Source: Dehalococcoidia bacterium
Lineage (GTDB): Bacteria > Chloroflexota > Dehalococcoidia > E44-bin15
Length of the DNA: 9,452 bases
Direction: 5' to 3'
Assembly (NCBI GenBank): GCA_023129355.1
Contig: JAGMCC010000035.1
Location: 1-9,452, forward strand
Part shown: piece after piece, positions 1 through 6,740 of the stretch
Layout of the letters: each line of letters begins with the position of its first letter
Numbering within the stretch: position 1 is the stretch's first letter
Notes under the pieces: generated by a model
The model's input: the letters and a program-made list of their open reading frames with translations, nothing else
What the model was told of the DNA's origin: nothing
Database searches by the model: none
Position numbers and translations under genes: made by a program

Positions 1-1
1 T

Positions 2-646
2 AAGCAGGCGATAGAGATTGTACTGGATTTTGCCGCCAAGATGGGAAGTAAGCACGGTTTCAAGCTCAAAGAACTAAGCACCGGGGGAGGATTGGCTATC
101 GCCTATACTGAGGACACCCCGTCCCCCGCCACCAGCGAATTTGCCGAGGCGATCACTGCCACGCTTATTGAAAAGATCGAGGCGCTTGGCCTTGAGCCAC
201 CGCGACTTATCGTGGAGCCGGGGAGGTCCATCGTGGGAGGGGCTGGGGTCGCCCTCTATACTGTAGGAGCGATAAAGGAGATCGCTGGGGTGCGCAAATA
301 CGTCTCCGTGGATGGGGGCATCGCGGATAACATCCGCCCCGCCCTCTATGGAGCTAAATATGAGGCGATAGTGGCAAATAAAGTGGCGGATGAAAATTTG
401 GAGCGGGTCACCGTGGCAGGCAAGTTCTGCCAATCTGGAGATATCCTGATTCAGGACATCGACCTTCCGAAACTCGAGCCCGGAGACATCATTGCCCTGC
501 CCTGCTGTGGTGCCTACTGCCTATCGATGGCCTCGAATTACAATGCCTCGCTGAAGCCAGCAATCGTTCTGGTCAAGGATGGGAAGGCGCGCCTCATCCG
601 CCGCCGCGAGAGCTATGAGGATCTAATGAACTGCGATATTATTTAA
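2..646 (+). CDS. lysA: Diaminopimelate decarboxylase, C-terminal part (5' end outside window)
   Basis: PLP-dependent enzyme that decarboxylates meso-diaminopimelate to L-lysine, the last step of lysine biosynthesis, in the cytoplasm. The reading frame is open from base 2, so the gene begins upstream; about 214 residues are visible of a family that is usually 400-450 long. Visible family landmarks are the glycine-rich phosphate-binding stretch STGGGLAIAY, EPGR (bases 215-226), the CxSGD active-site element as CQSGD (428-442; many relatives have CESGD), and GAYCLSMASNYN (509-544), which closes the barrel/sheet interface. The stop is TAA. The next gene on the same strand is holB, 170 bases away, so co-transcription is uncertain. 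Ornithine/arginine decarboxylases share the fold, but the CxSGD and GAYxxSMxSNYN pair favours LysA. Confidence 0.93.
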   Translation, partial: KQAIEIVLDFAAKMGSKHGFKLKELSTGGGLAIAYTEDTPSPATSEFAEAITATLIEKIEALGLEPPRLIVEPGRSIVGGAGVALYTVGAIKEIAGVRKYVSVDGGIADNIRPALYGAKYEAIVANKVADENLERVTVAGKFCQSGDILIQDIDLPKLEPGDIIALPCCGAYCLSMASNYNASLKPAIVLVKDGKARLIRRRESYEDLMNCDII

Positions 647-726
647 GACCGCCCAATAAAAGGGGTCAAATTACCGTAACCAATGCCATTTTGTTCAAGG
701 TTAGACGAGTGAATCGAGCCTAAATT

Positions 727-753
727 TTTCGAACATTTCCAACGTTTCGAACA
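727..753. repeat. Two direct copies of TTTCGAACA upstream of holB
   Basis: The 9-mer TTTCGAACA occurs at 727-735 and again at 745-753, so the copies start 18 bases apart, roughly two helical turns. Each copy contains the palindrome TTCGAA. They lie about 65-90 bases upstream of the holB start, in the only gap on this side of the window, where a promoter or operator would be expected. The inner stretch also has GAAC and GTTTC half-sites resembling the CGAAC/GTTCG halves of Gram-positive LexA boxes, but the spacing does not match that consensus. An operator role is only a guess. The rest of the 647-816 gap is AT-rich with no convincing terminator or sigma-70 promoter. Confidence 0.4.
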
Positions 754-816
754 ATATGACGTGGAAGTAAAAACATCAGACTTCTAATATCGCAACCGTA
801 AAGGACCAAAAGAAAA

Positions 817-1809
817 ATGTGGCAGGTAGTGGGACATGAAACAATTGTAGCACTTTTGGACAACAGTCTGAAGGGTGGCAATCTATCTCATGCCTATCTC
901 TTAGTCGGTCCGCCTCACGTGGGGAAGATGACCCTGGCCTTGAATCTGGCTCAAGCCTTAAACTGCCAGGAGGACCAAAAGCCCTGCGGCACCTGCACAT
1001 CATGCCAACGGATCGCCGGACTGAGACATGCCGATATCCAGGTAATCGGCCTCGATGGCAGGGCAGAGATCGGCATCGACCAGATCAGGGAGATGGAGCG
1101 CTCCGCTACCCTGAAGCCCTTCGAGGGGCGGAATCGGGTATTTATCATCGATGGGGCGGAGCACCTCTCCACCGAGGCGGCAAACTGCCTGCTAAAAACG
1201 CTGGAGGAGCCGCCGCCCAATGTTCAGCTAATGCTGCTCGCCGTAAATGAACGGCTGCTCCTGCCCACGGTGCTCTCCCGCTGTCAGAAGCTGGAGCTAA
1301 GGCCGCTCCCCACCCCCGTAGTGGAACGGGCGCTTATCGAGCATTGGGAGGCAGCCCCGGAACTGGCGAGGTTACTGGCGCGGCTCTCTTCAGGTTGCCC
1401 TGGATGGGCAGTGGGCGCGTTCCATGACGATCGTATCCCCGGCGAGCGCGCGTCGCGGCTCAGCGCCCTGCTCCAGCTCACCAGCGTGGGGCGAGCGGAG
1501 CGCTTCGCCTATGCCGCCCAGCTTGCAAGCCAGTTCAGCAAAAATCGGGAAGCGGTCCGAGAGGTGCTCTCCCTATGGGTTGGCTGGTGGCGTGATCTCC
1601 TACTGATCAAGGGGGGATGCCACGATTTTATTATCAATATTGATCAAGAGGCCACGCTTTATAACGAGGCGGAAAATTATCACTTGACGGGGATCAAAGG
1701 GTTCATTGAGAGCCTGCAGCAGGCTGTGGAAGCATTGGGGCGAAACGCTAATCCCCGTCTGGTGCTGGAGGTACTCATGCTTAACATTCCACAAAAGGAA
1801 GGGGGTTAG
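817..1809 (+). CDS. holB: DNA polymerase III delta' subunit (clamp loader)
   Basis: 330-residue AAA+ protein of the clamp-loader complex, which opens the beta sliding clamp and places it on primed DNA. Seen in order: SHAYLLVGPPHVGKMT with a P-loop-like GPPHVGK (residues 31-37); a zinc-binding cysteine set C50, C57, C60, C63; the Walker-B-like VFIIDGAEHLS; the clamp-loader block CLLKTLEEPPPNV; and SRC (in LPTVLSRCQ), the arginine-finger element typical of delta' and tau/gamma. Length fits the family (about 300-340). An AAGGA element at 801-805 precedes the ATG. No DnaX-type C-terminal domain is present, which favours delta' over tau/gamma. The stop lies 11 bases before the PSP1 gene, and the holB-yaaT order also occurs in Firmicutes, supporting an operon. 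Confidence 0.95.
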   Translation: MWQVVGHETIVALLDNSLKGGNLSHAYLLVGPPHVGKMTLALNLAQALNCQEDQKPCGTCTSCQRIAGLRHADIQVIGLDGRAEIGIDQIREMERSATLKPFEGRNRVFIIDGAEHLSTEAANCLLKTLEEPPPNVQLMLLAVNERLLLPTVLSRCQKLELRPLPTPVVERALIEHWEAAPELARLLARLSSGCPGWAVGAFHDDRIPGERASRLSALLQLTSVGRAERFAYAAQLASQFSKNREAVREVLSLWVGWWRDLLLIKGGCHDFIINIDQEATLYNEAENYHLTGIKGFIESLQQAVEALGRNANPRLVLEVLMLNIPQKEGG

Positions 1810-1820
1810 CTCCCGAAGAT

Positions 1821-2648
1821 ATGCCAGAAGTAATTGGCGTACGATTCAAGCGAGCAGGGAGAGTATATTACTTCGACCCTGCAGGCATTGAGGTAAACGC
1901 GGGCGACTGGGTTGTGGTGGAGACCGGGCGCGGCCCAGAGCTTGGCAGTGTGGTCATCTCACCGAAGCAGGTGCTCGCCAACGAGATAACCGAGCCCCTT
2001 AAGCCGGTGCTGCGCAAAGCAGAGGAGGAGGACCTTGGCAAAAGGGTTGAATCCCGGGGTAAGGAGCGGGAGGCCTTGGAAAAGTGCCAGGAGATAAGCT
2101 CTCGACTGGGCCTGCCTATGAAGTTCATCTCTGGAGAGTACAATCTTGATGGTTCTCGCCTCACCATATTCTTCAGCGCCGAGGGCAGGGTGGACTTTCG
2201 CGACCTCTTAAAGGAGCTCACCACTACCTACAAAACCCGCATCGAGCTTCGCCAGGTGGGGCCACGCGATGAGGCAAAGCTTTTAGGAGGCTATGGCAGA
2301 TGCGGTCTCCCGTTATGCTGCACTACTTACCTCTCCGAGTTCAACCCTGTCTCCATCAGAATGGCCAAAGAGCAAGACCTGCCCCTCAACCCGATGAAGA
2401 TCTCCGGGGTCTGCGGAAGGCTACTGTGCTGTCTGAGCCACGAGAGTTCGCAATACTCCATCATGAAGGAAAAGCTACCACCCATTGGGCAGCGGGTGAT
2501 CACCCAAATGGGGGTCGCCACTGTGGTGGGCGGAAACCCGTTAAAAGAGACAGTGCTGGTGAAGCTGGAGAGCGAGGCCACCGTGGAATTGCCGGTTGAA
2601 GAGGTGAAACCGGAAGGGGAAAGGCCCTCCAAGAAGAAGGGCGCTTAA
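1821..2648 (+). CDS. ricT: PSP1-domain protein, RicT/YaaT family
   Basis: 275-residue PSP1-domain protein. In Bacillus subtilis the homologue RicT (YaaT) forms the RicAFT complex, which binds iron-sulfur clusters and influences mRNA processing by RNase Y and Spo0A phosphorylation. Here the N-terminal PSP1-like start (MPEVIGVRFKRAGRVYYF) is followed by a charged linker and the conserved cysteine blocks GRCGLPLCC (C161, C166, C167) and CGRLLCC (C198, C203, C204), all intact. The last 15 or so residues are a charged tail (EGERPSKKKGA). A purine-rich AAGGAAGGGGG around 1795-1805 lies somewhat far from the ATG; GAAG at 1815 is closer. Because the organism is probably not a spore former, the role is more likely in RNA processing or redox sensing; this is inference. 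It ends overlapping the stop of the convergent HNH gene. Confidence 0.9.
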   Translation: MPEVIGVRFKRAGRVYYFDPAGIEVNAGDWVVVETGRGPELGSVVISPKQVLANEITEPLKPVLRKAEEEDLGKRVESRGKEREALEKCQEISSRLGLPMKFISGEYNLDGSRLTIFFSAEGRVDFRDLLKELTTTYKTRIELRQVGPRDEAKLLGGYGRCGLPLCCTTYLSEFNPVSIRMAKEQDLPLNPMKISGVCGRLLCCLSHESSQYSIMKEKLPPIGQRVITQMGVATVVGGNPLKETVLVKLESEATVELPVEEVKPEGERPSKKKGA

Positions 2649-3172
2649 TCCTCATTACTTCTCTGCTGCAACGGAAGGAACTTTTCCCACCCGTTGTGCC
2701 GTTGAATGTACTCGTAGGGGACATAGTAGCCGCTAACATGCGGGGCGAAGGGCTGGCGGACGAGCCTCATCTCTGCCTCTTGAGGAGTGCGTCCCGCCTT
2801 GTGATTGTTGCACCGTAGGCAAGCGCTCACCACATTCTCCCAGATGTGCCGGCCCCCTCTATGGCGCGGGATCACATGATCCAAGCTAAGTTCCCTGGTC
2901 TTCCTGCCGCAATACTGGCAGGTATATTTATCTCGCTGGAACACCTCGTGGCGGGTTAACTTCTTCTCCGGGCGAGGGCGCTTCACCAGATAAACCAGGC
3001 GGATTACCGATGGCATGGCAATAGTACTATTAGCGGTGTGGATCACCCCTGAGTCATTATTCTCCAGCGTCTCCGCCTTGCCGCGCATGACCAGAACCAC
3101 CGCCCGCCGCACCCTGGAGACATTTAGCGGCTCGTAGTTTTGATTTAGCACCAGAACCGGGGTATTCACCAT
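2645..3172 (-). CDS. HNH endonuclease family protein
   Basis: 175-residue protein with a C-terminal HNH (beta-beta-alpha metal) nuclease module. The core has zinc pairs C85-x2-C88 and C118-x2-C121, the catalytic LDHVIPRHRGG (H99) and WENVVSACLRCNNHKAG (N113, H124), and all expected residues are present. The N-terminus, beginning VNTPVLVLNQNYEPLNV, is typical of a widespread stand-alone family of about 165-180 residues whose physiological role is unsettled. It is the last gene of the rplI-dnaB run: its ATG lies inside the end of the DnaC-like gene (7-base overlap), with GAGGAGGG at 3184-3191 as a ribosome-binding site. Its stop shares bases with the stop of ricT. A role in DNA metabolism with the helicase loader is suggested only by position. 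No methylase or intron signature accompanies it. Confidence 0.9.
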   Translation of the reverse strand: MVNTPVLVLNQNYEPLNVSRVRRAVVLVMRGKAETLENNDSGVIHTANSTIAMPSVIRLVYLVKRPRPEKKLTRHEVFQRDKYTCQYCGRKTRELSLDHVIPRHRGGRHIWENVVSACLRCNNHKAGRTPQEAEMRLVRQPFAPHVSGYYVPYEYIQRHNGWEKFLPLQQRSNED

Positions 3173-4026
3173 ATCCTAGCGTGCCCTCCTCGCCCTCTGA
3201 CTTTGCGCCTCTCCTCCTCCAAAGGGAGAGAGTCAGCCCGGTAATCAGGAACATCGATTTCAAACAACACGCTAATCCGTGGGTCCACTATTCGAGAGAT
3301 AATCCTGAGTTCAATTTCCTCCAATGAGAGGCAGGTGGTGATTACCATAGGCAATCGATCGTTATAGCGATGGCTGATAAGCTGGTAGAGCTTCTCCTGG
3401 GCCCAGGGGGTGCTCGCCTGCTCCCCGAAGTCATCCAGAATAAGCAATGGCACAGCTTTTATCTTCTCAAAGAGCTCGTCAGATGTCACATTGCTGTCGG
3501 GTCTGAAGGTGGCGCGAAGGTGATCGAGTAGGTCGGGGACCACCTTAAAAAACACCGGCTTGCCCTTTTGCAGTTGATAGTTGCCGATCGCCGCAGCGAG
3601 ATGAGTCTTGCCGCAGCCGTTGCGCCCCTGAAATACCACCCAGCCATCGGGCTCCTCGGCGAATCGCCTTGCCAGCTTATAGGCATCCCCCAGGTTACGC
3701 TGTTCCTTAATGGGGAGATTAACCCCCTTGGGGTCAAAATTCTCGAAGGTCATATTGCGCAGCAACTTCAGCCCAAGATCTCCACTATCTTGCCGCAGGC
3801 GGAAGAGGCGTTCTTCCTCAGACTCCCCTTGATTGCACCGACAGGGGACCACCCTGGTGAAATCGGGATGCCCTGAAGGAAGCAGGGGATGAACAAAACC
3901 GGCCCCCTTGCAGATAGGACACCCTGGCTTATCCGCCTCAGTCGATTCGCCGCTTGACGAGGTGACCGTACCTTCCCTTGATATATTTGTCCCGGTCCTC
4001 TTTAGAATATCTCCCACGCGCTCCAT
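3166..4026 (-). CDS. dnaC: DnaC/DnaI-like AAA+ helicase loader
   Basis: 286-residue AAA+ ATPase of the DnaC/DnaI/IstB group; by homology it loads the DnaB helicase onto DNA. The N-terminus carries a zinc motif C36-x2-C39 and C62-x-C64 (CPICKGAG ... CRC), as in DnaI-type loaders. Then come Walker A GRNGCGKTH (134-142), Walker B LLILDDFG (194-201), a sensor-like MVITTCLS (from 227) and ISRIVDPR (from 244) in the arginine-finger region. The ATG is the only usable start before the zinc motif apart from GTG codon 4, and GAGGGTAGGG at 4030-4039 sits just upstream, so the start looks right. It therefore overlaps the preceding DnaD-like gene by 89 bases in another frame. An IstB transposition protein is less likely, as no IstA transposase is nearby and it sits downstream of dnaB. 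Confidence 0.9.
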   Translation of the reverse strand: MERVGDILKRTGTNISREGTVTSSSGESTEADKPGCPICKGAGFVHPLLPSGHPDFTRVVPCRCNQGESEEERLFRLRQDSGDLGLKLLRNMTFENFDPKGVNLPIKEQRNLGDAYKLARRFAEEPDGWVVFQGRNGCGKTHLAAAIGNYQLQKGKPVFFKVVPDLLDHLRATFRPDSNVTSDELFEKIKAVPLLILDDFGEQASTPWAQEKLYQLISHRYNDRLPMVITTCLSLEEIELRIISRIVDPRISVLFEIDVPDYRADSLPLEEERRKVRGRGGHARIW

Positions 4027-4648
4027 ATTCCCTACCCTCGCTATCCCAGCGCTTCAAAATGGCCTCAATATATTTCCAATTGCGTTTATTCTGGCTCACC
4101 GCTTCCCTAAAGGCATCCTCGATCCAGGAGGTGGGATAAAGCCGCTCCGCATCCTTTAACTCCTCAGCGATCATCGGGGTGAGCATGCCAATGTTCTCCT
4201 CGTAGAGGGTGAATATATTGGGCTGCTCCCCAGCTTCCAGATCTTCAGGAAAATGTCCCTCAGCCGGCAACACCCCCACATCGATCTCACCCCGCTCGAT
4301 TCTGTTACGTGCCTCAAGATCACTCTCTGTATTCAGGAAGTAAAGCCCTTCAATCCTTCCGTGCCGCTCCAAAGCTAAATCTATTATCGTGCCTCGACGT
4401 ACAGCCCCCTCCAGGCCGCTGCGAAGCGCCGCCTCAGAGCCGACACCCATCATCAACAGCCGGTCGCCGAGTAGCTCTCCATAGGTAACAAATTTTGGGT
4501 AGCCCCGTTTACCGTATAGGATCCAGAAGAGGTGGAGCGTGATCTTCAGCTCAGCGAGGTCATCGATCTGGGGGAGAAGCTGGCTAAAGAAAAGATTGGG
4601 CAGCGGGGAAAAGCGCATCCTTTGGGGGAAACCAGGAAAGGGCTTCAT
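3938..4648 (-). CDS. DnaD-like replication initiation protein
   Basis: 236-residue protein with a DnaD/DnaB2 C-terminal domain. Residues 144-201 (from NIFTLYEENIGMLTP to AILKRW) match that domain, including the terminal YIEAILKRW element (193-201), which in DnaD proteins is part of DNA binding. The N-terminal half (FFSQLLPQIDDLAELKITLHLFW) resembles the winged-helix DDBH1 region. In Firmicutes, DnaD acts with DnaB and DnaI in loading the replicative helicase at the origin and at restart. Its ATG overlaps the dnaB stop as ATGA, suggesting translational coupling. After about residue 205 there is a basic tail (GRYSKEDRDKYIKGRYGHL), much of which is encoded by the bases shared with the next gene. 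Phage-type DnaD proteins look similar, but the housekeeping context argues for a chromosomal role. Confidence 0.82.
   Translation of the reverse strand: MKPFPGFPQRMRFSPLPNLFFSQLLPQIDDLAELKITLHLFWILYGKRGYPKFVTYGELLGDRLLMMGVGSEAALRSGLEGAVRRGTIIDLALERHGRIEGLYFLNTESDLEARNRIERGEIDVGVLPAEGHFPEDLEAGEQPNIFTLYEENIGMLTPMIAEELKDAERLYPTSWIEDAFREAVSQNKRNWKYIEAILKRWDSEGREYGARGRYSKEDRDKYIKGRYGHLVKRRID
4030..4039 (-). promoter_or_regulatory. Ribosome-binding site of the DnaC-like gene, inside the DnaD-like gene
   Basis: On the minus strand GAGGGTAGGG ends 3 bases before the ATG at 4026. The GAGGG part is 8 bases away, an ordinary Shine-Dalgarno distance. It decides the start of the loader gene: no ATG, GTG or TTG lies between codon 4 and the zinc motif, so the 89-base overlap with the preceding gene appears to be real and not a start-calling error. 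Confidence 0.6.
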
Positions 4649-5994
4649 CCCGTCCGCTCCACTTCATAATCCTCGAATTTCACCGTTCTCTTCAAAAAAC
4701 GCAATTTCCCTTCACCCATAGGTCCATTGCGGTGCTTGGCAACTATGATGTCAGCAACACCCCAGGGGTAAGGCTCACCGGGATGCTGCCTCTTCCAGTC
4801 CTGCTCGGATATATTCATGTCATCGCGGTAGATGAACACCACTACATCGGCGTCCTGCTCGATGGCGCCGCTCTCCCTGAGGTCGGAAAGCTGGGGGCGG
4901 TGCGAGGCTCGCCCCTCTGGAGCCCTGGAGAGCTGAGAGACGGCGATTACCGGCACACTTAGCTCACGAGCGAGCTCTTTAAGGGAGCGGGAGATCTCAG
5001 TGACCTCCTGAACCCGCCCCTCCCTACCATCACCCCGCACCAGTTGCAGGTAATCGACGATGATAAGGTCAATGCCCCGCTCATAGTGAAGCCGCCGCGC
5101 CTTCGATTTCATCTCCACCATCCTCAAGATGGGCGAGTCATCGATAAAGATCGGCGCTTCAGATAGCACGCCCGTAGCCTCCATGATCCTTCGCTCCTCA
5201 GCCTCCGTCTGCTGGCCAAGCCGCAACTGTTTGGAATCGACGCCAGCCTCGCTGGCGAGAAGTCGCTGCACCAGTTGCTCCCGCGCCATCTCCACGCTGA
5301 AGATGGCGACACGGGCCTTTTGCTGGACCGCAGCGTTCCTGGCAATGCCCAGGGCGAGGCTGGTCTTGCCCGCGCTCGGCCTGGCAGCAAGCACGATCAT
5401 GTCGGAGCGGCGGAGTCCGCCCAGGATATCATCCAGGACATGATATCCAGTATATACCACCTCACCCTCAAAGGGACGAATCTCGCTTTCCTCGAAGTAT
5501 CGGTCGAGGAGCTCACGAATCGGGACGAAATCCCAGGGACGCTGACCACGGCGCAAGCTGAACAGGAGGTCCTCTGCTTTACCGAGGGCAGCGTCGACGT
5601 CCGGCCCCGCCTCATAGCCGATGGCTTCAATCTGACCTGCGGCAATGATCAGGTGACGCATTGCAGACATGCGGTGCACAATCTGGGCGTAGTGCTCAAT
5701 ATGCACCGATGTGGCCACATTGGATATGAGATGGCTCAGGTAGGCAGCCCCGCCCACCGCCTCCAACCTCTCCCGCCGCCCCAACTCATGGGCCACGGTA
5801 ACCTGATCTATGGCCTCATTTCGCTCGTAGAGGTCAAAGCAGGCCGCATACAGCCACTGATTCTTCTCCCGGTAGAAGTCCTCAGACCTGAGGAAGGTAG
5901 CGATCTTAAAAATGGAATCGCCATCAACGAGAAGAGAGCCGATCACCGCCTCCTCCGCCTCGATATCGTGGGGTGGCAACTTCTCGGTGGACAT
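4645..5994 (-). CDS. dnaB: Replicative DNA helicase DnaB
   Basis: 449-residue hexameric 5'-3' helicase that unwinds DNA at the fork. The N-terminal primase-interacting domain begins with the typical PPHDIEAEEAVIGSLL. The RecA-like core shows Walker A ARPSAGKTS (204-212), the catalytic glutamate in SVEM (E235), Walker B IIVDYLQL (311-318), SQLSR (353-357), DLRESGAIEQDAD, and the arginine-finger segment AKHRNGPMG (419-427). Length is normal for the family and no intein interrupts the P-loop or the C-terminal motifs, which are common insertion sites. The ATG follows the rplI stop after 2 bases, with AAAAGGA in the rplI end as ribosome-binding site. rplI-dnaB adjacency is common in bacteria. The gene is coupled downstream to the DnaD-like gene through ATGA. 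Confidence 0.97.
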   Translation of the reverse strand: MSTEKLPPHDIEAEEAVIGSLLVDGDSIFKIATFLRSEDFYREKNQWLYAACFDLYERNEAIDQVTVAHELGRRERLEAVGGAAYLSHLISNVATSVHIEHYAQIVHRMSAMRHLIIAAGQIEAIGYEAGPDVDAALGKAEDLLFSLRRGQRPWDFVPIRELLDRYFEESEIRPFEGEVVYTGYHVLDDILGGLRRSDMIVLAARPSAGKTSLALGIARNAAVQQKARVAIFSVEMAREQLVQRLLASEAGVDSKQLRLGQQTEAEERRIMEATGVLSEAPIFIDDSPILRMVEMKSKARRLHYERGIDLIIVDYLQLVRGDGREGRVQEVTEISRSLKELARELSVPVIAVSQLSRAPEGRASHRPQLSDLRESGAIEQDADVVVFIYRDDMNISEQDWKRQHPGEPYPWGVADIIVAKHRNGPMGEGKLRFLKRTVKFEDYEVERTG

Positions 5995-5996
5995 GG

Positions 5997-6581
5997 CTAA
6001 TCCTTTTCTTCCGACTTCTCTTCAGCCGTTGCTTCCGCCGTTGCTTCAGTCATTGCTTGCGCCACCGCCCCTGCCACTTCTTCCGCCTTTTCCTCCTTCT
6101 TTGGTTTGGCCTTTGCTTTAGCCCTTGACTTCGCCGGCTCTTCGGCAACGATGACCTTTAACTTAGGCACAAGTTCCTTAGTCAGCCTCACTGTAACCTC
6201 ATATTCGCCCAGTTGGTGGATCGGCTCATCAAGCTCGATCTTTCGCTTATCGATATCCTGTCCGGTGAGCCGTTGCACCTCCTCGGCAATGTCCCCGCTG
6301 GTGATCGCCCCATAGAGGCGATCCTGAGCCCCAATCTTCGCCCTAATAGTCACCGCTAACCCCTCCAGGGTCTGGGCTATGTCTGTCATCCCGGCATTGG
6401 CTGTGAGCTGTCTGCGCTCCTCTGCGTGACGCTGCTCCTCAGCCCGCTTCAGTAAAGAAGGAGAGGCAAACTCGGCAAGCCCCTTGGGAAGGAGAAAATT
6501 CCTGCCGTAGCCATCAGCCACCTCCTTCACCTCTCCCGCCTCCCCTAGCCCGGCCACATTCTGAAGTAAAACTACCTTCAT
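5997..6581 (-). CDS. rplI: 50S ribosomal protein bL9 with long C-terminal tail
   Basis: 194-residue L9, the elongated protein bound to 23S rRNA near the L1 stalk. The N-terminal domain has the family signature from G11 to L30 (GLGEAGEVKE then VADGYGRNFL) followed by LPKGLA. The central helix and C-terminal domain run to about residue 147 (VRLTKELVPKLKVIVAEE), where most L9 proteins end. About 47 further residues form a low-complexity Ala/Lys/Glu tail (KSRAKAKAKPKKEEKAEE, then an ATAE-rich repeat). GGGAG at 6587-6591 precedes the ATG by 5 bases. It heads the operon leading into dnaB. The usual upstream companions rpsF, ssb and rpsR are absent here, so they must lie elsewhere in the genome. Confidence 0.95.
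   Translation of the reverse strand: MKVVLLQNVAGLGEAGEVKEVADGYGRNFLLPKGLAEFASPSLLKRAEEQRHAEERRQLTANAGMTDIAQTLEGLAVTIRAKIGAQDRLYGAITSGDIAEEVQRLTGQDIDKRKIELDEPIHQLGEYEVTVRLTKELVPKLKVIVAEEPAKSRAKAKAKPKKEEKAEEVAGAVAQAMTEATAEATAEEKSEEKD
6025..6060 (-). repeat. Three 12-base repeats within the rplI tail
   Basis: On the plus strand the units GCCGTTGCTTCC (6025-6036), GCCGTTGCTTCA (6037-6048) and GTCATTGCTTGC (6049-6060) follow each other. They encode the Glu-Ala-Thr-Ala-type repeat near the end of L9. The period is a multiple of three, so copy-number change by slippage would keep the frame. The third unit is diverged, which points to an older expansion. Confidence 0.7.
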
Positions 6582-6629
6582 TTTTTCTCCCTTTTTGACC
6601 TTTTCGCTCGTTTCACTCTATAAATCCTG

Positions 6630-6651
6630 CATAACAATGAAATTGGTTATG
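6630..6651 (-). promoter_or_regulatory. Hairpin in the rplI leader
   Basis: The plus-strand arms CATAACAAT (6630-6638) and ATTGGTTATG (6642-6651) pair over 9 bases with one bulged G around a GAA loop. The element lies about 50 bases upstream of the rplI start and downstream of the likely promoter, so it would be in the mRNA leader. It is AT-rich and has no U-run after it, so it is not an obvious terminator. It might be a protein or RNA-fold control site for the rplI-dnaB operon, or a dyad operator; neither is shown. Confidence 0.4.
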
Positions 6652-6682
6652 ATAGTTTCTACTTTTTTACCTGGTGGCCACT

Positions 6683-6711
6683 ATTATAATCCACGCCGCC
6701 GAAAATAAAAA
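6683..6711 (-). promoter_or_regulatory. Candidate promoter for the rplI-dnaB operon
   Basis: On the minus strand a perfect -10 TATAAT lies at 6683-6688. The -35 position 17 bases upstream (6706-6711) reads TTTTTA, a weak match. Transcription would start near 6676 and give a leader of about 95 bases. The same bases also spell TATAAT on the plus strand at 6685-6690, but nothing to the right is coded on that strand, so the minus orientation is preferred. Confidence 0.45.
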
Positions 6712-6740
6712 GAGAGGATTACGGATAATATGCCCTAGAA

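Noticed and set aside
647..667. Possible terminator hairpin after lysA (GACC ... GGTC)
   Set aside because: The stem is about six pairs with a bulge, and it is followed by AAATTACC, not a T-run.
2645..3172. Homing endonuclease or group I/II intron remnant
   Set aside because: The HNH gene is not inside an intron or an interrupted gene, and it overlaps its operon neighbour in normal bacterial fashion.
3166..4026. IstB-type transposition protein
   Set aside because: The ATPase resembles IstB in its AAA+ core, but there is no IstA, no inverted repeats, and it has a DnaI-like zinc N-terminus and sits beside dnaB and a DnaD-like gene.
5275..6000. 241-codon plus-strand ORF opposite dnaB
   Set aside because: It is a shadow of the dnaB coding strand; dnaB has full motifs and coupled neighbours, while this frame shows no recognisable domain.
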